Below, in pieces: positions 45,812 to 55,113 of a DNA stretch of 64,000 nucleotides. Made by a program: the position numbers and the translations under genes. How positions within the stretch are numbered: position 1 is the first letter of the stretch; every line of letters starts with the position of its first letter. The notes under the pieces are model-generated. The model made no database searches, was not told the DNA's origin, and saw only the letters and a program-made list of their open reading frames with translations. Source of the stretch: Primorskyibacter marinus (GTDB lineage Bacteria; Pseudomonadota; Alphaproteobacteria; Rhodobacterales; Rhodobacteraceae); contig NZ_QJSD01000002.1 in NCBI RefSeq assembly GCF_003313245.1, positions 534,979 through 598,978 on the forward strand, written 5' to 3'.

Positions 45812-46549
45812 GTGTTCGACATATCCTATCTGGGCGCGGCGTTGGCGGGGTTGCTCAGTTTCTTTACCCCCTGCATCCTGCCGATGGTGCCATTTTACCT
45901 GTGCTATATGGCGGGCATCTCGATGAACGAGCTGCGCGAGGATGGCGCGGTGGCGCATGGCGCGCAGTCCCGGCTGGTGCTGTCCTCGGTCGCTTTCGCA
46001 TTGGGCGTGACCTCGATCTTCGTGTTGCTGGGTATGGGTGCCACGGTGGTGGGGCAGGCTTTCGCACAGTGGAAGCAACCGCTCAGCTATGTCGCGGCGG
46101 CCGTACTGTTTGTCTTCGGCCTGCATTTTCTGGGTGTGATCCGCATCGGGCTGCTCTACCGCGAGGCCCGGATCGAAAGCACGGCAGAGCCGACAACGGT
46201 GCTTGGCGCTTATGTGATGGGGCTGGCTTTCGGGTTTGGTTGGACGCCCTGTGTCGGCCCGGCGTTGGCCTCTATCCTGATGATCGCAAGTGGGATGGGC
46301 GACATCTGGCGCGGCGGGCTGTTGTTGCTGGTCTATGGGCTGGCGATGACGGCACCTTTCATCATTGCGGCGCTTTTCGCCCGGCCTTTCCTGGCCTGGG
46401 CGGCGCGAAACCGCAAATATCTTGGATATGTAGAAAAAGTGATGGGGGCGATGCTCATCCTCTTTGCTATCCTGATCGCAACGGACACGGTAAGCGTCAT
46501 TGGCAACTGGATGCTGGCGACGTTTCCGTCCTTCGGCTCACTCGGCTGA
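45812..46549 (+). CDS. soxV: CcdA-family membrane reductant carrier SoxV
   Basis: A 245-residue six-helix membrane protein that passes electrons from cytoplasmic thioredoxin to periplasmic SoxW and SoxS. The two redox cysteines are Cys21 in FFTPCILPM and Cys147 in GWTPCVGPA. The start is a GTG with AAGGAG nine bases upstream. It is followed after 20 bases by soxW. The SoxR operator at 45777 lies just before it. Confidence 0.92.
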   Translation: MFDISYLGAALAGLLSFFTPCILPMVPFYLCYMAGISMNELREDGAVAHGAQSRLVLSSVAFALGVTSIFVLLGMGATVVGQAFAQWKQPLSYVAAAVLFVFGLHFLGVIRIGLLYREARIESTAEPTTVLGAYVMGLAFGFGWTPCVGPALASILMIASGMGDIWRGGLLLLVYGLAMTAPFIIAALFARPFLAWAARNRKYLGYVEKVMGAMLILFAILIATDTVSVIGNWMLATFPSFGSLG

Positions 46550-46570
46550 AACTATCTGGGAGGATATGAC

Positions 46571-47152
46571 ATGAAACGACTTCTAGGCGCAGTGCTGCTG
46601 ATCTGCGGGCTTGCCACCGCGGGTGCCGCGTTGGAAATGGGTGATGACGGGCTGTATGATGAGCCCTTCATTCGCGACACGTTCAAGGATATGCGCGAGG
46701 ATCTGGCCGAGGCCAATGCCGAAGGCAAGCGCATGGTCATCTTCTTTGAGCAGCGTGGCTGCATCTACTGTCACAAGATGCATGAAGAGATCTATTCGCT
46801 TGACGACGTGCGCGCCTTCATCGACGAGAATTTCTATGTCGTACAGCTGAACCTGCACAGCGACACGGAAATGACCGATTTCGACGGCGAGGTGATGTCC
46901 GAAAAGGCGGTGGCGCGGAAATGGGGGATTCTGTTCACGCCCACCGTCCTGTTTCTGCCGGAAGATGTGCCAGAAGGTGCAAGCGCACCCCAGGCGGCAG
47001 TGGCGATGATGCCGGGTGCCTTTGCGCGTGGCACGACGATGGATATGTATACTTGGGTTCTGGAGAAAAGATACCTGCTTGATAACGATGAGGATTTTCA
47101 GCGGTATCACGCCCGGATGATCCGGGAAAGAAACGACGGCAGGACCGACTGA
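46571..47152 (+). CDS. soxW: periplasmic thioredoxin SoxW
   Basis: A 193-residue exported thioredoxin-fold protein with a signal peptide (1-20) and active site CIYC at 64-67. It receives electrons from SoxV. The C-terminal helix is followed by an Arg/Asp-rich tail. GGGAGG precedes the ATG. The gap of 120 bases to soxX contains a SoxR-type operator, so soxVW and soxXYZA look like separate transcription units. Confidence 0.9.
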   Translation: MKRLLGAVLLICGLATAGAALEMGDDGLYDEPFIRDTFKDMREDLAEANAEGKRMVIFFEQRGCIYCHKMHEEIYSLDDVRAFIDENFYVVQLNLHSDTEMTDFDGEVMSEKAVARKWGILFTPTVLFLPEDVPEGASAPQAAVAMMPGAFARGTTMDMYTWVLEKRYLLDNDEDFQRYHARMIRERNDGRTD

Positions 47153-47174
47153 TCCACGCGACGACGATGCAGTC

Positions 47175-47190
47175 ATTCACTTTTGTGAAT
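47175..47190. promoter_or_regulatory. SoxR operator candidate upstream of soxX
   Basis: ATTCACTTTTGTGAAT is a perfect inverted repeat (ATTCAC-TTTT-GTGAAT) and fits ATTC-N8-GAAT exactly. It starts 98 bases before soxX, in the soxW-soxX gap where SoxR is known to bind in other alphaproteobacteria. Confidence 0.8.
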
Positions 47191-47272
47191 TTGTTGTTGC
47201 GTCGGGTGCGTACAGTGGCATACGGTATGCATAGCTATCCGCGAGGACAGAACAGATAGCATGGGAGGACAC

Positions 47273-47752
47273 ATGAAGATCACGATGATCGCACTGGCGG
47301 CGGTGATGGCAGCAGGGGCGGCGCAAGCCGACGATGTTGCGCCCGGAGACGTAAAGTTTGACGAATATGGTGCCGTTGCAGCGTCGCTCAGCGGCGCGGA
47401 CGGTGATCCGGAGAATGGCATCAAGATCATGACATCGCGTGCCAAAGGCAACTGCATCGCCTGCCACGAGGTGACAGCGCTGCAGGATACGCCCTTCCAT
47501 GGAGAAGTCGGACCGGTTCTGGACGGTATCGGCGATTACCGCAGTGCAGAAGAGCTGCGCGGCATCGTCGCCAACGCAAAAATGACCTTCGAGGGGTCGG
47601 TAATGCCCGCATTCTACAAGACCAGCGGCTTTATCCGTCCCGGCAATGCCTATACCGGCAAGGCCGCAAAGGAAGAAGACCTGACGCCGATCTTGTCGGC
47701 GCAGGAGATCGAAGACGTCGTGGCCTATCTGCTGACCCTGAAGGAAAGCTGA
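47273..47752 (+). CDS. soxX: thiosulfate-oxidation cytochrome c SoxX
   Basis: A 159-residue periplasmic monoheme cytochrome with a signal peptide (1-19). The heme site is CIACH at 61-65 and the distal ligand is probably Met111 in GSVMPAFY. With SoxA it forms the SoxAX complex that couples thiosulfate to the SoxY cysteine. I choose the ATG at 47273, since GGGAGG is placed just right for it; an ATG four codons earlier overlaps that site. Confidence 0.94.
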   Translation: MKITMIALAAVMAAGAAQADDVAPGDVKFDEYGAVAASLSGADGDPENGIKIMTSRAKGNCIACHEVTALQDTPFHGEVGPVLDGIGDYRSAEELRGIVANAKMTFEGSVMPAFYKTSGFIRPGNAYTGKAAKEEDLTPILSAQEIEDVVAYLLTLKES

Positions 47753-47779
47753 CCGCGCCGCGGCAATGAGGAGAGAAAA

Positions 47780-48196
47780 ATGCACTTCACACGACGTGAA
47801 ACGCTGGCAATGGGGGCCGGAGCGGCCCTGCTGACGGTTCTGCCGTTCCGCGCCAATGCTGCCGTGGACGACCTGATTGCGGAATTCACCGGCGGGGCAG
47901 AGCTTGCCGATGCCGGGGTCGACCTGACGGCACCCGAGATCGCGGAAAACGGCAACACGGTTCCGATCGAGGTATCGGCCCCCGGTGCCACAGCCATCAT
48001 GGTGCTGGCAGCAGGCAACCCGACGCCCCCCGTGGCAACGTTCAATTTCGGCCATTTGGCGGCGTCGCAATCCGCCAGCACCCGCATCCGACTGGCCGGA
48101 ACGCAGGACGTGATCGCGGTTGCCCAGCTGGCCGATGGCAGCTTTGCCCGCGAGTCCAAGACCGTAAAAGTGACCATCGGCGGCTGCGGCGGCTGA
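47780..48196 (+). CDS. soxY: sulfur-carrier protein SoxY
   Basis: A 138-residue periplasmic carrier. The N-terminus has a twin-arginine export motif (RRETLAMG), and the C-terminus ends GGCGG with the sulfur-bearing Cys136. Oxidation intermediates stay bound to this cysteine through the whole cycle. GGAGAG precedes the ATG. SoxY is exported with SoxZ, whose gene begins 18 bases on. Confidence 0.95.
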   Translation: MHFTRRETLAMGAGAALLTVLPFRANAAVDDLIAEFTGGAELADAGVDLTAPEIAENGNTVPIEVSAPGATAIMVLAAGNPTPPVATFNFGHLAASQSASTRIRLAGTQDVIAVAQLADGSFARESKTVKVTIGGCGG

Positions 48197-48214
48197 TCAG
48201 AGGAGTACGAGACT

Positions 48215-48544
48215 ATGGCATCCGGAGTTAAACCCCGCGTCAAGGTTCCCGGCAAGGCATCGGCAGGCGAAGCGGTCACCATCAAGACCCTTATCAGCCA
48301 CCCGATGGAGTCGGGCCAGCGCAAGGACAGCAGCGGCAACACCATTCCGCGGTCGATCATCAACCGATTCACCTGCGACTTCAACGGTGAGAACGTGGTC
48401 GATGTCACGATGGAACCGGCGATTTCCACCAACCCCTATTTCCAGTTCGAGGCGACCGTGCCCGAGACCGGTGATTTCAAATTCACCTGGTATGACGATG
48501 ACGGATCCGTCTACGAGGAAACCAAAAGCGTTACCGTCGCCTGA
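48215..48544 (+). CDS. soxZ: SoxZ, partner of sulfur carrier SoxY
   Basis: A 109-residue beta-sandwich protein with no signal peptide, exported in complex with SoxY. The family features PRVKVPGKASAGE, TLISHPMESGQRKD and FTWYDDDG are clear. It holds SoxY so its C-terminal arm can reach the active sites of SoxAX, SoxB and SoxCD. AGAGGAG lies upstream of the ATG. Confidence 0.95.
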   Translation: MASGVKPRVKVPGKASAGEAVTIKTLISHPMESGQRKDSSGNTIPRSIINRFTCDFNGENVVDVTMEPAISTNPYFQFEATVPETGDFKFTWYDDDGSVYEETKSVTVA

Positions 48545-48603
48545 TTTGGCGATCGCCCTGTCCGGACATCCGGGCGGGGCGCAATAACGGGAGGGAATAA
48601 CAA

Positions 48604-49455
48604 ATGAAATTCAAGGCAATGACGGCAATCGCCGGACTGCTGATCGCGGCGGGCCCGATGGCATTCGCTGGCGGTGCCGACGATGACACGCTGATCATCA
48701 ATGGCGAGATCGAGATGATCTCCAAGACGGCCGCGCCCGCGCATCTGGACGGTGTTTTCGACGAGATTGTTTCAGGCTGGCATTTCCGCACCGACGAGAC
48801 ACAGGCGCTGGAAACCGACGATTTCGACAATCCGGCAATGCTGTTCGTGGATCAGGCCATCGACGCCTATGACGTGGTCGAAGGCGAGGCGGGCGAAAGC
48901 TGTGCGTCTTGTCACGAAGGCGTCGAGAACTTCGCTGGTCTGTCCGCTGCAATGCCCAAAGTCGATGCCGACGGCAAGTTGGTGGTCATGGAAGACCTGA
49001 TCAACGAATGCCGGACAGAGCGGATGCAGGCGGACGAATGGAAATGGTCCGGCAACGACATGCAGTCGATGGTCGCTCTGATCTCGCTTCAGTCGCGTGG
49101 CATGCCGATGGACGTTGCAATCGACGGTGCCGCCGCCCCCTATTGGGAGCAGGGCAAGGAAATGTACTACACGCGCTACGGCCAGCTTGAACTGTCCTGT
49201 GCCAACTGCCACGAGCAGAATTATGGCAATTACATCCGCGCCGATCACCTGAGCCAGGGCCAGACCAATGGTTTTCCGACATACCGTCTGAAACAGGCCA
49301 AGCTGATCTCCAAGCACAACCGTTTCCGTGGCTGCATTCGCGACACCCGCGCCGAGACTTTTGCCGAAGGCTCTGACGAGTTCCGCGCGCTGGAACTGTA
49401 TGTCGCCTCGCGCGGCAACGGTCTTTCGGTCGAAACCCCGGCGGTTCGCCAGTAA
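48604..49455 (+). CDS. soxA: diheme cytochrome c SoxA
   Basis: A 283-residue periplasmic cytochrome with signal peptide (1-22). Two heme sites are visible: CASCH at 100-104 and CANCH at 199-203. The catalytic heme ligand and persulfide cysteine is Cys244 in FRGCIRDTRAE. Both motifs are kept, so this is the diheme type found in Paracoccus and Rhodovulum. It completes SoxAX with SoxX. GGGAGGG precedes the ATG. Confidence 0.95.
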   Translation: MKFKAMTAIAGLLIAAGPMAFAGGADDDTLIINGEIEMISKTAAPAHLDGVFDEIVSGWHFRTDETQALETDDFDNPAMLFVDQAIDAYDVVEGEAGESCASCHEGVENFAGLSAAMPKVDADGKLVVMEDLINECRTERMQADEWKWSGNDMQSMVALISLQSRGMPMDVAIDGAAAPYWEQGKEMYYTRYGQLELSCANCHEQNYGNYIRADHLSQGQTNGFPTYRLKQAKLISKHNRFRGCIRDTRAETFAEGSDEFRALELYVASRGNGLSVETPAVRQ

Positions 49456-49508
49456 TCCAGATAGGCCCGCGCCGGATTTTCCCGTCGCGGGTTTCGTTTC
49501 CTAATGCT

Positions 49509-49524
49509 ATTCACACATGCGAAT
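49509..49524. promoter_or_regulatory. SoxR operator candidate upstream of soxB
   Basis: ATTCACACATGCGAAT fits ATTC-N8-GAAT exactly. It lies 48 bases before soxB. Its presence between soxA and soxB implies an internal promoter under the same control. Confidence 0.72.
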
Positions 49525-49571
49525 GTGATGCCGATTTGAATGCCCCCGTCTGACAACAGGAATCCCCTCTC

Positions 49572-51269
49572 ATGATCTCCCGCCGCGATTTTCTTCAGGT
49601 CTCCATGGCTGCGTCCGCCCTTGTCGGGGCAAGTGGTTTCGGCAATTGGGGGCGCCTTGCCGCGCAGCAGGCGCTGACGCAGGACCAGCTCTTGCAGTTT
49701 GACACGTTCGGGAATGTCTCGCTGATCCATATCACCGACATCCACGCGCAGATGAAGCCGATCTTTTTCCGCGAGCCGGAGATCAATCTGGGCGTTGGCG
49801 AGAATAAGGGCGAGGTGCCACATGTCACCGGTGCCGACTTCCGCCGCCTTTACGGGATCGAGGATGGATCGCCGTCGCATTACGCGCTGACTTACAATGA
49901 TTTTTCGTCGCTGGCGAAGGGCTATGGCAAGGTCGGCGGGCTGGACCGCGTGGCGACCGTGGTCAATGCGATCCGGGCCGACCGACCTGACGCGATCCTG
50001 CTGGATGGCGGCGACACCTGGCATGGGTCCTACACCTGCCTGAAAACCCAAGGCCAGGACATGGTCAACGTGATGAACGCGCTGAAACCGGACGCGATGA
50101 CCTTTCATTGGGAATTCACGCTGGGGTCCGAGCGGGTGAACGAGATCGTCGAGGGGTTGCCCTTCGCGGCACTTGGCCAGAACATTTTCGACTCCGAATG
50201 GGATGAACCGGCAGAGTTGTTCAAGCCCTACAAGTTCTTTGAACGTGGGGGCGTGAAGGTGGCGGTGATCGGTCAGGCCTTCCCTTACATGCCGATTGCC
50301 AATCCCGGCTGGATGTTCCCCGAATACAGCTTTGGCATCCGCGACGAGCATATGCAGGAAATGGTCGACGAGGTGCGCGGGATGGGCGCAGAGCTTGTCG
50401 TCTGCCTGTCCCATAACGGATTTGACGTGGACAAGAAGATGGCGGGGATCGTCAAAGGCATAGATGTGATCCTGTCCGGCCATACCCATGATGCGCTGCC
50501 AGAGCCTGTGCTGGTGGGCGAGACGATCATTGTTGCCTCCGGCTCTAACGGGAAGTTCGTGTCGCGCGTCGATCTGGATGTGCGCGACGGTCGGATGATG
50601 GGGTTCCGCCACAAGCTGATCCCGATCTTCTCGGATGTGATCGCGCCGGACGCGCAGATGACAGCTTTGATCGACGAGCAGCGCGCACCCTTCAAGGCCG
50701 ATCTGGAAGAGGTGATCGGCCAGACGGATTCGCTGTTGTACCGCCGGGGCAACTTCAACGGCTCTTGGGATGATCTGATCTGCGATGCGCTGCTGTCGGA
50801 ACGCGAGGCGGATATTGCCATGTCGCCGGGCGTCCGCTGGGGGCCCTCAATCCTGCCGGGGCAGGACATCACGCGCGAGGACATCTACAACGTGACCTCA
50901 ATGACCTATGGCAAAGCCTACAGGTCCGAGATGACGGGCGAATTCATCAAAGTGATCCTGGAAGACGTGGCTGACAATATCTTCAATCCTGACCCGTATT
51001 ATCAGCAGGGCGGCGATATGGTGCGGATTGGCGGTATGGCCTACCGCATCGACATCACCAAACCGCAGGGCGCGCGGATTTCGGACATGACATTGATCAA
51101 ATCCGGCGAGACGATTGATCCTGCAAAGAATTACGTCGTCGCGGGATGGGCAAGCGTCAACGAGGACACGGAAGGCCCACAGATCTGGGATGTGGTCGAA
51201 AGCCATATCCGCACAGAAGGTACAATTCGGCTGGAGCCCAATACATCCGTCGAAGTGGTGGGCGCATGA
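49572..51269 (+). CDS. soxB: thiosulfohydrolase SoxB
   Basis: A 565-residue periplasmic dimanganese enzyme that releases sulfate from SoxY-bound thiosulfonate. A twin-arginine signal (SRRDFLQ) leads the 5'-nucleotidase-like metallophosphoesterase domain: HITDIHAQ, LLDGGDTWHGS, TFHWEFT (SoxB variant of GNHE), SHNGFDVD and GHTHDALPE. The C-terminal nucleotidase domain follows. Normally soxC comes next, but here a PACE transporter gene and 370 non-coding bases intervene. Confidence 0.95.
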   Translation: MISRRDFLQVSMAASALVGASGFGNWGRLAAQQALTQDQLLQFDTFGNVSLIHITDIHAQMKPIFFREPEINLGVGENKGEVPHVTGADFRRLYGIEDGSPSHYALTYNDFSSLAKGYGKVGGLDRVATVVNAIRADRPDAILLDGGDTWHGSYTCLKTQGQDMVNVMNALKPDAMTFHWEFTLGSERVNEIVEGLPFAALGQNIFDSEWDEPAELFKPYKFFERGGVKVAVIGQAFPYMPIANPGWMFPEYSFGIRDEHMQEMVDEVRGMGAELVVCLSHNGFDVDKKMAGIVKGIDVILSGHTHDALPEPVLVGETIIVASGSNGKFVSRVDLDVRDGRMMGFRHKLIPIFSDVIAPDAQMTALIDEQRAPFKADLEEVIGQTDSLLYRRGNFNGSWDDLICDALLSEREADIAMSPGVRWGPSILPGQDITREDIYNVTSMTYGKAYRSEMTGEFIKVILEDVADNIFNPDPYYQQGGDMVRIGGMAYRIDITKPQGARISDMTLIKSGETIDPAKNYVVAGWASVNEDTEGPQIWDVVESHIRTEGTIRLEPNTSVEVVGA

Positions 51270-51642
51270 TCTTGAACGCGCATGCGTCGCAATACCGGCC
51301 AGCGCGGCGGCGGTTTATCCGGGAGCGGGGTCCGCGTTAACCCATTGCAATCCGCGCGTTTGAAGGGCGCGGCTGATATGCTGGGCAAAGTATGATCCAC
51401 GCGGCTGATATGCTGGGCAAAGTATGATCCATAGGTCGCGAAACGCGCGTGGGCCGGCCAGCAGAACGCGGATGTCCACAGGTCGGACATCCGGTAAAGA
51501 CCGGGTTCCGCGACAACTGTGCGCTGAAACGACTTGGGGGGCTGCGAGGAATAGGGATGACCATCGGGCATCGCGCAAACTGCCTTTGTTTCGGCCTCAG
51601 CGCGTCAGGCTAACCTGAAAATCATAGGCTGGCGGGACCTTG
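51270..51642. other. non-coding region between soxB and the PACE gene
   Basis: These 373 bases contain a tandem 32-bp duplication (51369-51432). Several overlapping short frames on both strands show no known family. It may be debris of the event that separated soxB from soxC. No inverted-repeat ends or transposase sequence were recognised. Confidence 0.5.
51369..51432 (+). repeat. tandem duplication of a 32-bp unit
   Basis: The unit starts GCGGCTGATATGCTGGGCAA and ends AGTATGATCCAC. The second copy (51401-51432) is identical except for its last base (T). It lies in the intergenic region after soxB. Confidence 0.95.
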
Positions 51643-52083
51643 TCAAGAAACGGAGGGCTGCGTTTCTGACCATTCCGGAAGCGGAAAAAGGCGGTCGTAG
51701 GCCCAGTTGAAGACAAACGTATAGACCAGATAGAATATCGCGAAGGACAGATCCATCACGAAGGCTTCCCACAGGCCGATCTGGAGGTACCAGGCAAAGA
51801 AGGGCAGCAAAAGCGCCAGCATGCCTGTCTCGAATATCAATGCGTGCACGATACGGGCAGGCAGCGTTTTCAACGTGGTGCCGGTCAGCCGGTTGAGGAT
51901 GATGTCAAAGGTCAGATTGTAGGCATAATTCCATAATGTCGCGACCGTGGCGCCGACAAGGGCCACGACCCCCACATCAGAGATCGGCTTGTCAAAGACC
52001 AGGGCCCCAAGTGGTGTGACAATGGCCAGCGCGATGATTTCAAAGCTGAGTGCGTGACGGATGCGGTCTGCTGTCTTGCGCAT
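51643..52083 (-). CDS. PACE-family multidrug efflux transporter
   Basis: A 146-residue inner-membrane protein built of two bacterial transmembrane pair domains, giving four helices (about 12-30, 38-60, 80-100, 108-128). The family motifs are recognised from RIRHALSFEIIALAIVTP, the mirrored RIVHALIFETGMLALLLP, and WNYAYNLTFD with FNWAYDRLFP. PACE proteins export small cationic drugs or polyamines. It runs opposite to the sox genes and lies between soxB and soxC. Upstream it faces soxC with a 200-base gap. Confidence 0.88.
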   Translation of the reverse strand: MRKTADRIRHALSFEIIALAIVTPLGALVFDKPISDVGVVALVGATVATLWNYAYNLTFDIILNRLTGTTLKTLPARIVHALIFETGMLALLLPFFAWYLQIGLWEAFVMDLSFAIFYLVYTFVFNWAYDRLFPLPEWSETQPSVS

Positions 52084-52245
52084 GCTATCCTCCGTTTACT
52101 GATCCGGGCCGTCCCGGGTTCTGTCCCAACATGGGGGGAGGTCGTCCTCGCTTCTGCCTGAGCTAGGACATTTGACTGTTCCGTTCAAGTCCCGGCGCAA
52201 AAAAACCAGGCTGAACGGGCGGCGGTGGTAGACACACATAAAGTA

Positions 52246-52261
52246 ATTCATTAACATGAAT
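52246..52261. promoter_or_regulatory. SoxR operator candidate upstream of soxC
   Basis: ATTCATTAACATGAAT is a near-perfect inverted repeat and fits ATTC-N8-GAAT exactly. It begins 43 bases before soxC. It means soxCD has its own controlled promoter here. Confidence 0.75.
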
Positions 52262-52288
52262 GTGATTATATGAGTGGAGGAAAAAAGC

Positions 52289-53557
52289 ATGTCAGCCTCG
52301 GACAAGAGCGGGACGGCATCGCGCAGGACATTTCTGAAAGGGGCCCTGGCCGCAGGTGGGGCCGTTGCAGGTGCCGGTGCGGCGCGGGCGGCAGGTGACC
52401 CGGCGATCACGCAGATCCAGCCATGGATGCAGGAATTGGGCGATGGGGTCGATGTTGCCCCTTATGGCAAGCCTTCGGAATATGAAGATCAGGTGATCCG
52501 GCGCACGGTGGAATGGCTGACGGCTGATCCTGTCAGTTCCATCAATTTCACGCCGCTGCATGATCTGGATGGGATTATCACCCCCAACGGTCTGTGCTTC
52601 GAGCGCCATCACGGCGGCGCGGCCCATATCGATCCGGCAGAGCATCGGCTGATGATCAACGGGTTGGTGGACACACCGCTTGTCTTCACGATGGAAGATA
52701 TCCTGCGGTTTCCGCGTGAAAACCACGTCTATTTCCTTGAATGTGCCGCGAACTCGGGGATGGAATGGCGCGGATCGCAACTGAATGGATGTCAGTTCAC
52801 CCACGGCATGATTCACAACGTCATGTATACCGGTGTGCCTCTGCGGCTTTTGCTGAATGAGGCGGGCATCAAGACCGAGGGCAAATGGATCCTGCCCGAA
52901 GGCGCGGATGCGGCTGCCATGACCCGGTCGATCCCGATGGAAAAGGCGCTGGACGATTGTCTTGTCGCCTTCAAGATGAATGGCGAGGCGCTGCGGGTCG
53001 AACAGGGGTATCCATTGCGGCTGGTCGTTCCCGGTTGGGAAGGCAACATGTGGATCAAATGGTTGCGCCGGATCGAGGTTGGCGATCAACCTTGGCATCA
53101 CCGGGAAGAAACGTCGAAATACACCGACTTGTTCGCAGACGGCAAGGCGCGCCGCTTTACATGGGAGATGGACGCGAAATCCGTCATCACCAGCCCCAGC
53201 CCGCAAGTGCCGATCCCCCATGGACCCGGACCGCTGGTCATCAAGGGGCTGGCGTGGTCGGGGCGGGGCACCATCCCGCGCGTGGATGTCACCATCGACG
53301 GCGGCAAGACCTGGGCGCAGGCCCGGATGTCGGGGCCAAGCCTCGATAAGTCGATGCATGCCTTTTATCTGGACATCAACTGGGATGGGCAGCCGCTTTA
53401 TTTGCAAAGCCGCGCGCATGATTCTACCGGCTATGTGCAGCCCACCAAGCAGGCGCTTCGCGAGATCCGGGGCGTGAACTCTATCTATCACAATAACGGC
53501 ATCCAGACCTGGTATGTCAACGAACAAGGGGTCGCCGAGAATGTCGAAATCTCTTAA
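52289..53557 (+). CDS. soxC: sulfane dehydrogenase SoxC (molybdenum subunit)
   Basis: A 422-residue periplasmic molybdoenzyme of the sulfite-oxidase family. A twin-arginine signal (SRRTFLKG, 11-18) is followed by the Moco domain with the molybdenum ligand Cys152 ([12 protein letters not shown]) and a C-terminal dimerisation domain. With SoxD it oxidises SoxY-bound sulfane sulfur, yielding six more electrons. The ATG at 52289 has GGAGG upstream. The gene overlaps soxD by 17 bp. Confidence 0.95.
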   Translation: MSASDKSGTASRRTFLKGALAAGGAVAGAGAARAAGDPAITQIQPWMQELGDGVDVAPYGKPSEYEDQVIRRTVEWLTADPVSSINFTPLHDLDGIITPNGLCFERHHGGAAHIDPAEHRLMINGLVDTPLVFTMEDILRFPRENHVYFLECAANSGMEWRGSQLNGCQFTHGMIHNVMYTGVPLRLLLNEAGIKTEGKWILPEGADAAAMTRSIPMEKALDDCLVAFKMNGEALRVEQGYPLRLVVPGWEGNMWIKWLRRIEVGDQPWHHREETSKYTDLFADGKARRFTWEMDAKSVITSPSPQVPIPHGPGPLVIKGLAWSGRGTIPRVDVTIDGGKTWAQARMSGPSLDKSMHAFYLDINWDGQPLYLQSRAHDSTGYVQPTKQALREIRGVNSIYHNNGIQTWYVNEQGVAENVEIS

Positions 53558-54719
53558 GCTGTTTGGCGGCGCTTTTATCGGGACCGCAGCGGTTCTGGTC
53601 GCCGCTGCCAATTTCGCCGATCGCATGATTGCGCCTTTGCCAGAACAGGCCAGCCGTATGACCGTGGATGCACCGGCGGATATGGACGGGATGTTCATTG
53701 CCGCTGCACAGGCAGATGAGGTGCCCGCCGATGCCAGGCTGGGGCTTGGCCGCGAAGCACTGGCCGAAGAAATTGCTGTTTGGGATATCGACGTGCGGCC
53801 CGATGGCACCGGTTTGCCCGAAGGCTCCGGCGATGTCATGACCGGCGAGGAAATCTTTGTCGAGAGCTGTGCCGTTTGTCATGGTGATTTTGGCGAAGGC
53901 GTGGGCCGGTGGCCGGTGCTGACTGGCGGCTTCAATTCGCTGACCAAGGATCGCCCGGTCAAGACGACAGGTTCGTATTGGCCTTATCTGTCAACGGTTT
54001 ACGATTACATCAACCGGGCGATGCCGTTCGGGAATGCGCAGTCCCTCCAGCCCGATGACGTCTATGCGATCACCGCGTACCTGCTGTATATGAATGATCT
54101 TGTGGACGAGGATTTTACGCTGAGCCGTGAAAACTTTGCCGGGGTCGAGATGCCCAATGCGGACGGGTTCTACATGGATGACCGGGCCGAGACTGAAATC
54201 CCGGTCTTCACCGGCGAGCCATGCATGGAGGCCTGCAAGGACACGGTCGAGATCACCATGCGTGCGGCGGTTCTGGACGTGACGCCAGACGAAACCGCCG
54301 CCGAGGCTGCGGCCGATGCGGCTGACGATGACGAACTCGCGCCCGAGTCTGAAGCCGCGCCCGACGCCGCACCGGCCTCGGAAGGTGACGGGCATGCTGC
54401 AATTGACCCCGCACTCGTCGACGCCGGCGAGAAGGTCTTCAGGAAGTGTAAAGCCTGTCACCAGATCGGAGATGGAGCCAAAAACCGCACCGGTCCGCAT
54501 TTGAACGGTGTGGTCGGGCGCAAGATCGCTGCCGTCGATGGGTTTAAATACTCCAAGACGCTGGATGCGATGGACGGTGTCTGGGACGAAGAGGCGCTGT
54601 CTGCTTTCCTTGCCAACCCGAAGGCCTATGCCAAGGGCACCAAGATGTCTTTTGCAGGGCTGCGCAAACCCGAGGATCTGGCCGCAATCATCGCCTATAT
54701 GAAAGCTGCTGGACAGTAG
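53541..54719 (+). CDS. soxD: diheme cytochrome c SoxD
   Basis: A 392-residue periplasmic diheme cytochrome. A signal or anchor helix (about 8-24) is followed by a first cytochrome domain with CAVCH at 110-114 and a second with CKACH at 303-307. An acidic, Ala/Pro-rich linker (about 250-290) joins them. It takes electrons from SoxC. The Paracoccus-type soxEFGH genes that often follow are not present; clpP comes next. Confidence 0.93.
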   Translation: MSKSLKLFGGAFIGTAAVLVAAANFADRMIAPLPEQASRMTVDAPADMDGMFIAAAQADEVPADARLGLGREALAEEIAVWDIDVRPDGTGLPEGSGDVMTGEEIFVESCAVCHGDFGEGVGRWPVLTGGFNSLTKDRPVKTTGSYWPYLSTVYDYINRAMPFGNAQSLQPDDVYAITAYLLYMNDLVDEDFTLSRENFAGVEMPNADGFYMDDRAETEIPVFTGEPCMEACKDTVEITMRAAVLDVTPDETAAEAAADAADDDELAPESEAAPDAAPASEGDGHAAIDPALVDAGEKVFRKCKACHQIGDGAKNRTGPHLNGVVGRKIAAVDGFKYSKTLDAMDGVWDEEALSAFLANPKAYAKGTKMSFAGLRKPEDLAAIIAYMKAAGQ

Positions 54720-55113
54720 TCATGCGTTTGCTGTCCGCGACTGGTGCTGACGCCGCCTGTTGGCCGTGCCGAGACGGAGAAAAGGTCACGAACAAAAACC
54801 TCAATGGGTGACGGTTTCGGCAACCTGGCCAGCAAAAGCTCCGCACTGCGGCGGGCATCCCATGAGGAAGGCCTGGATTGGAATGCGGGCAGCCCCATCA
54901 TATGTTTGGCTGAAATCCGGGTAAGTTGAAAGATACGGGGCGCTTTGTAATAGGTGCCCCGTATGCATGAAAACACAACCGCGCGGATATTCGGACCACG
55001 CCGGACGCCTGGAGCAATTTCACCCGGCCCCTTGCAGCCCCTCTTGGCCGACACTAAGACTCTGTTAGCTAATCGAGCTTACGGATAACCAAACTCTAGA
55101 AGTCAGGGGCGAC
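54720..55113. other. soxD-clpP intergenic region with an 11-bp hairpin
   Basis: These 394 bases have no supported gene. At 54933-54964, ATACGGGGCGC pairs with GTGCCCCGTAT (one G-T pair) around a ten-base loop. No T-run follows on either strand. The clpP promoter should lie between the hairpin and 55113. Confidence 0.5.

Noticed and set aside
51131-51571. A 146-codon leftward frame across the end of soxB
   Set aside because: Its larger part is antisense to soxB; the rest runs through the tandem duplication and matches no family.
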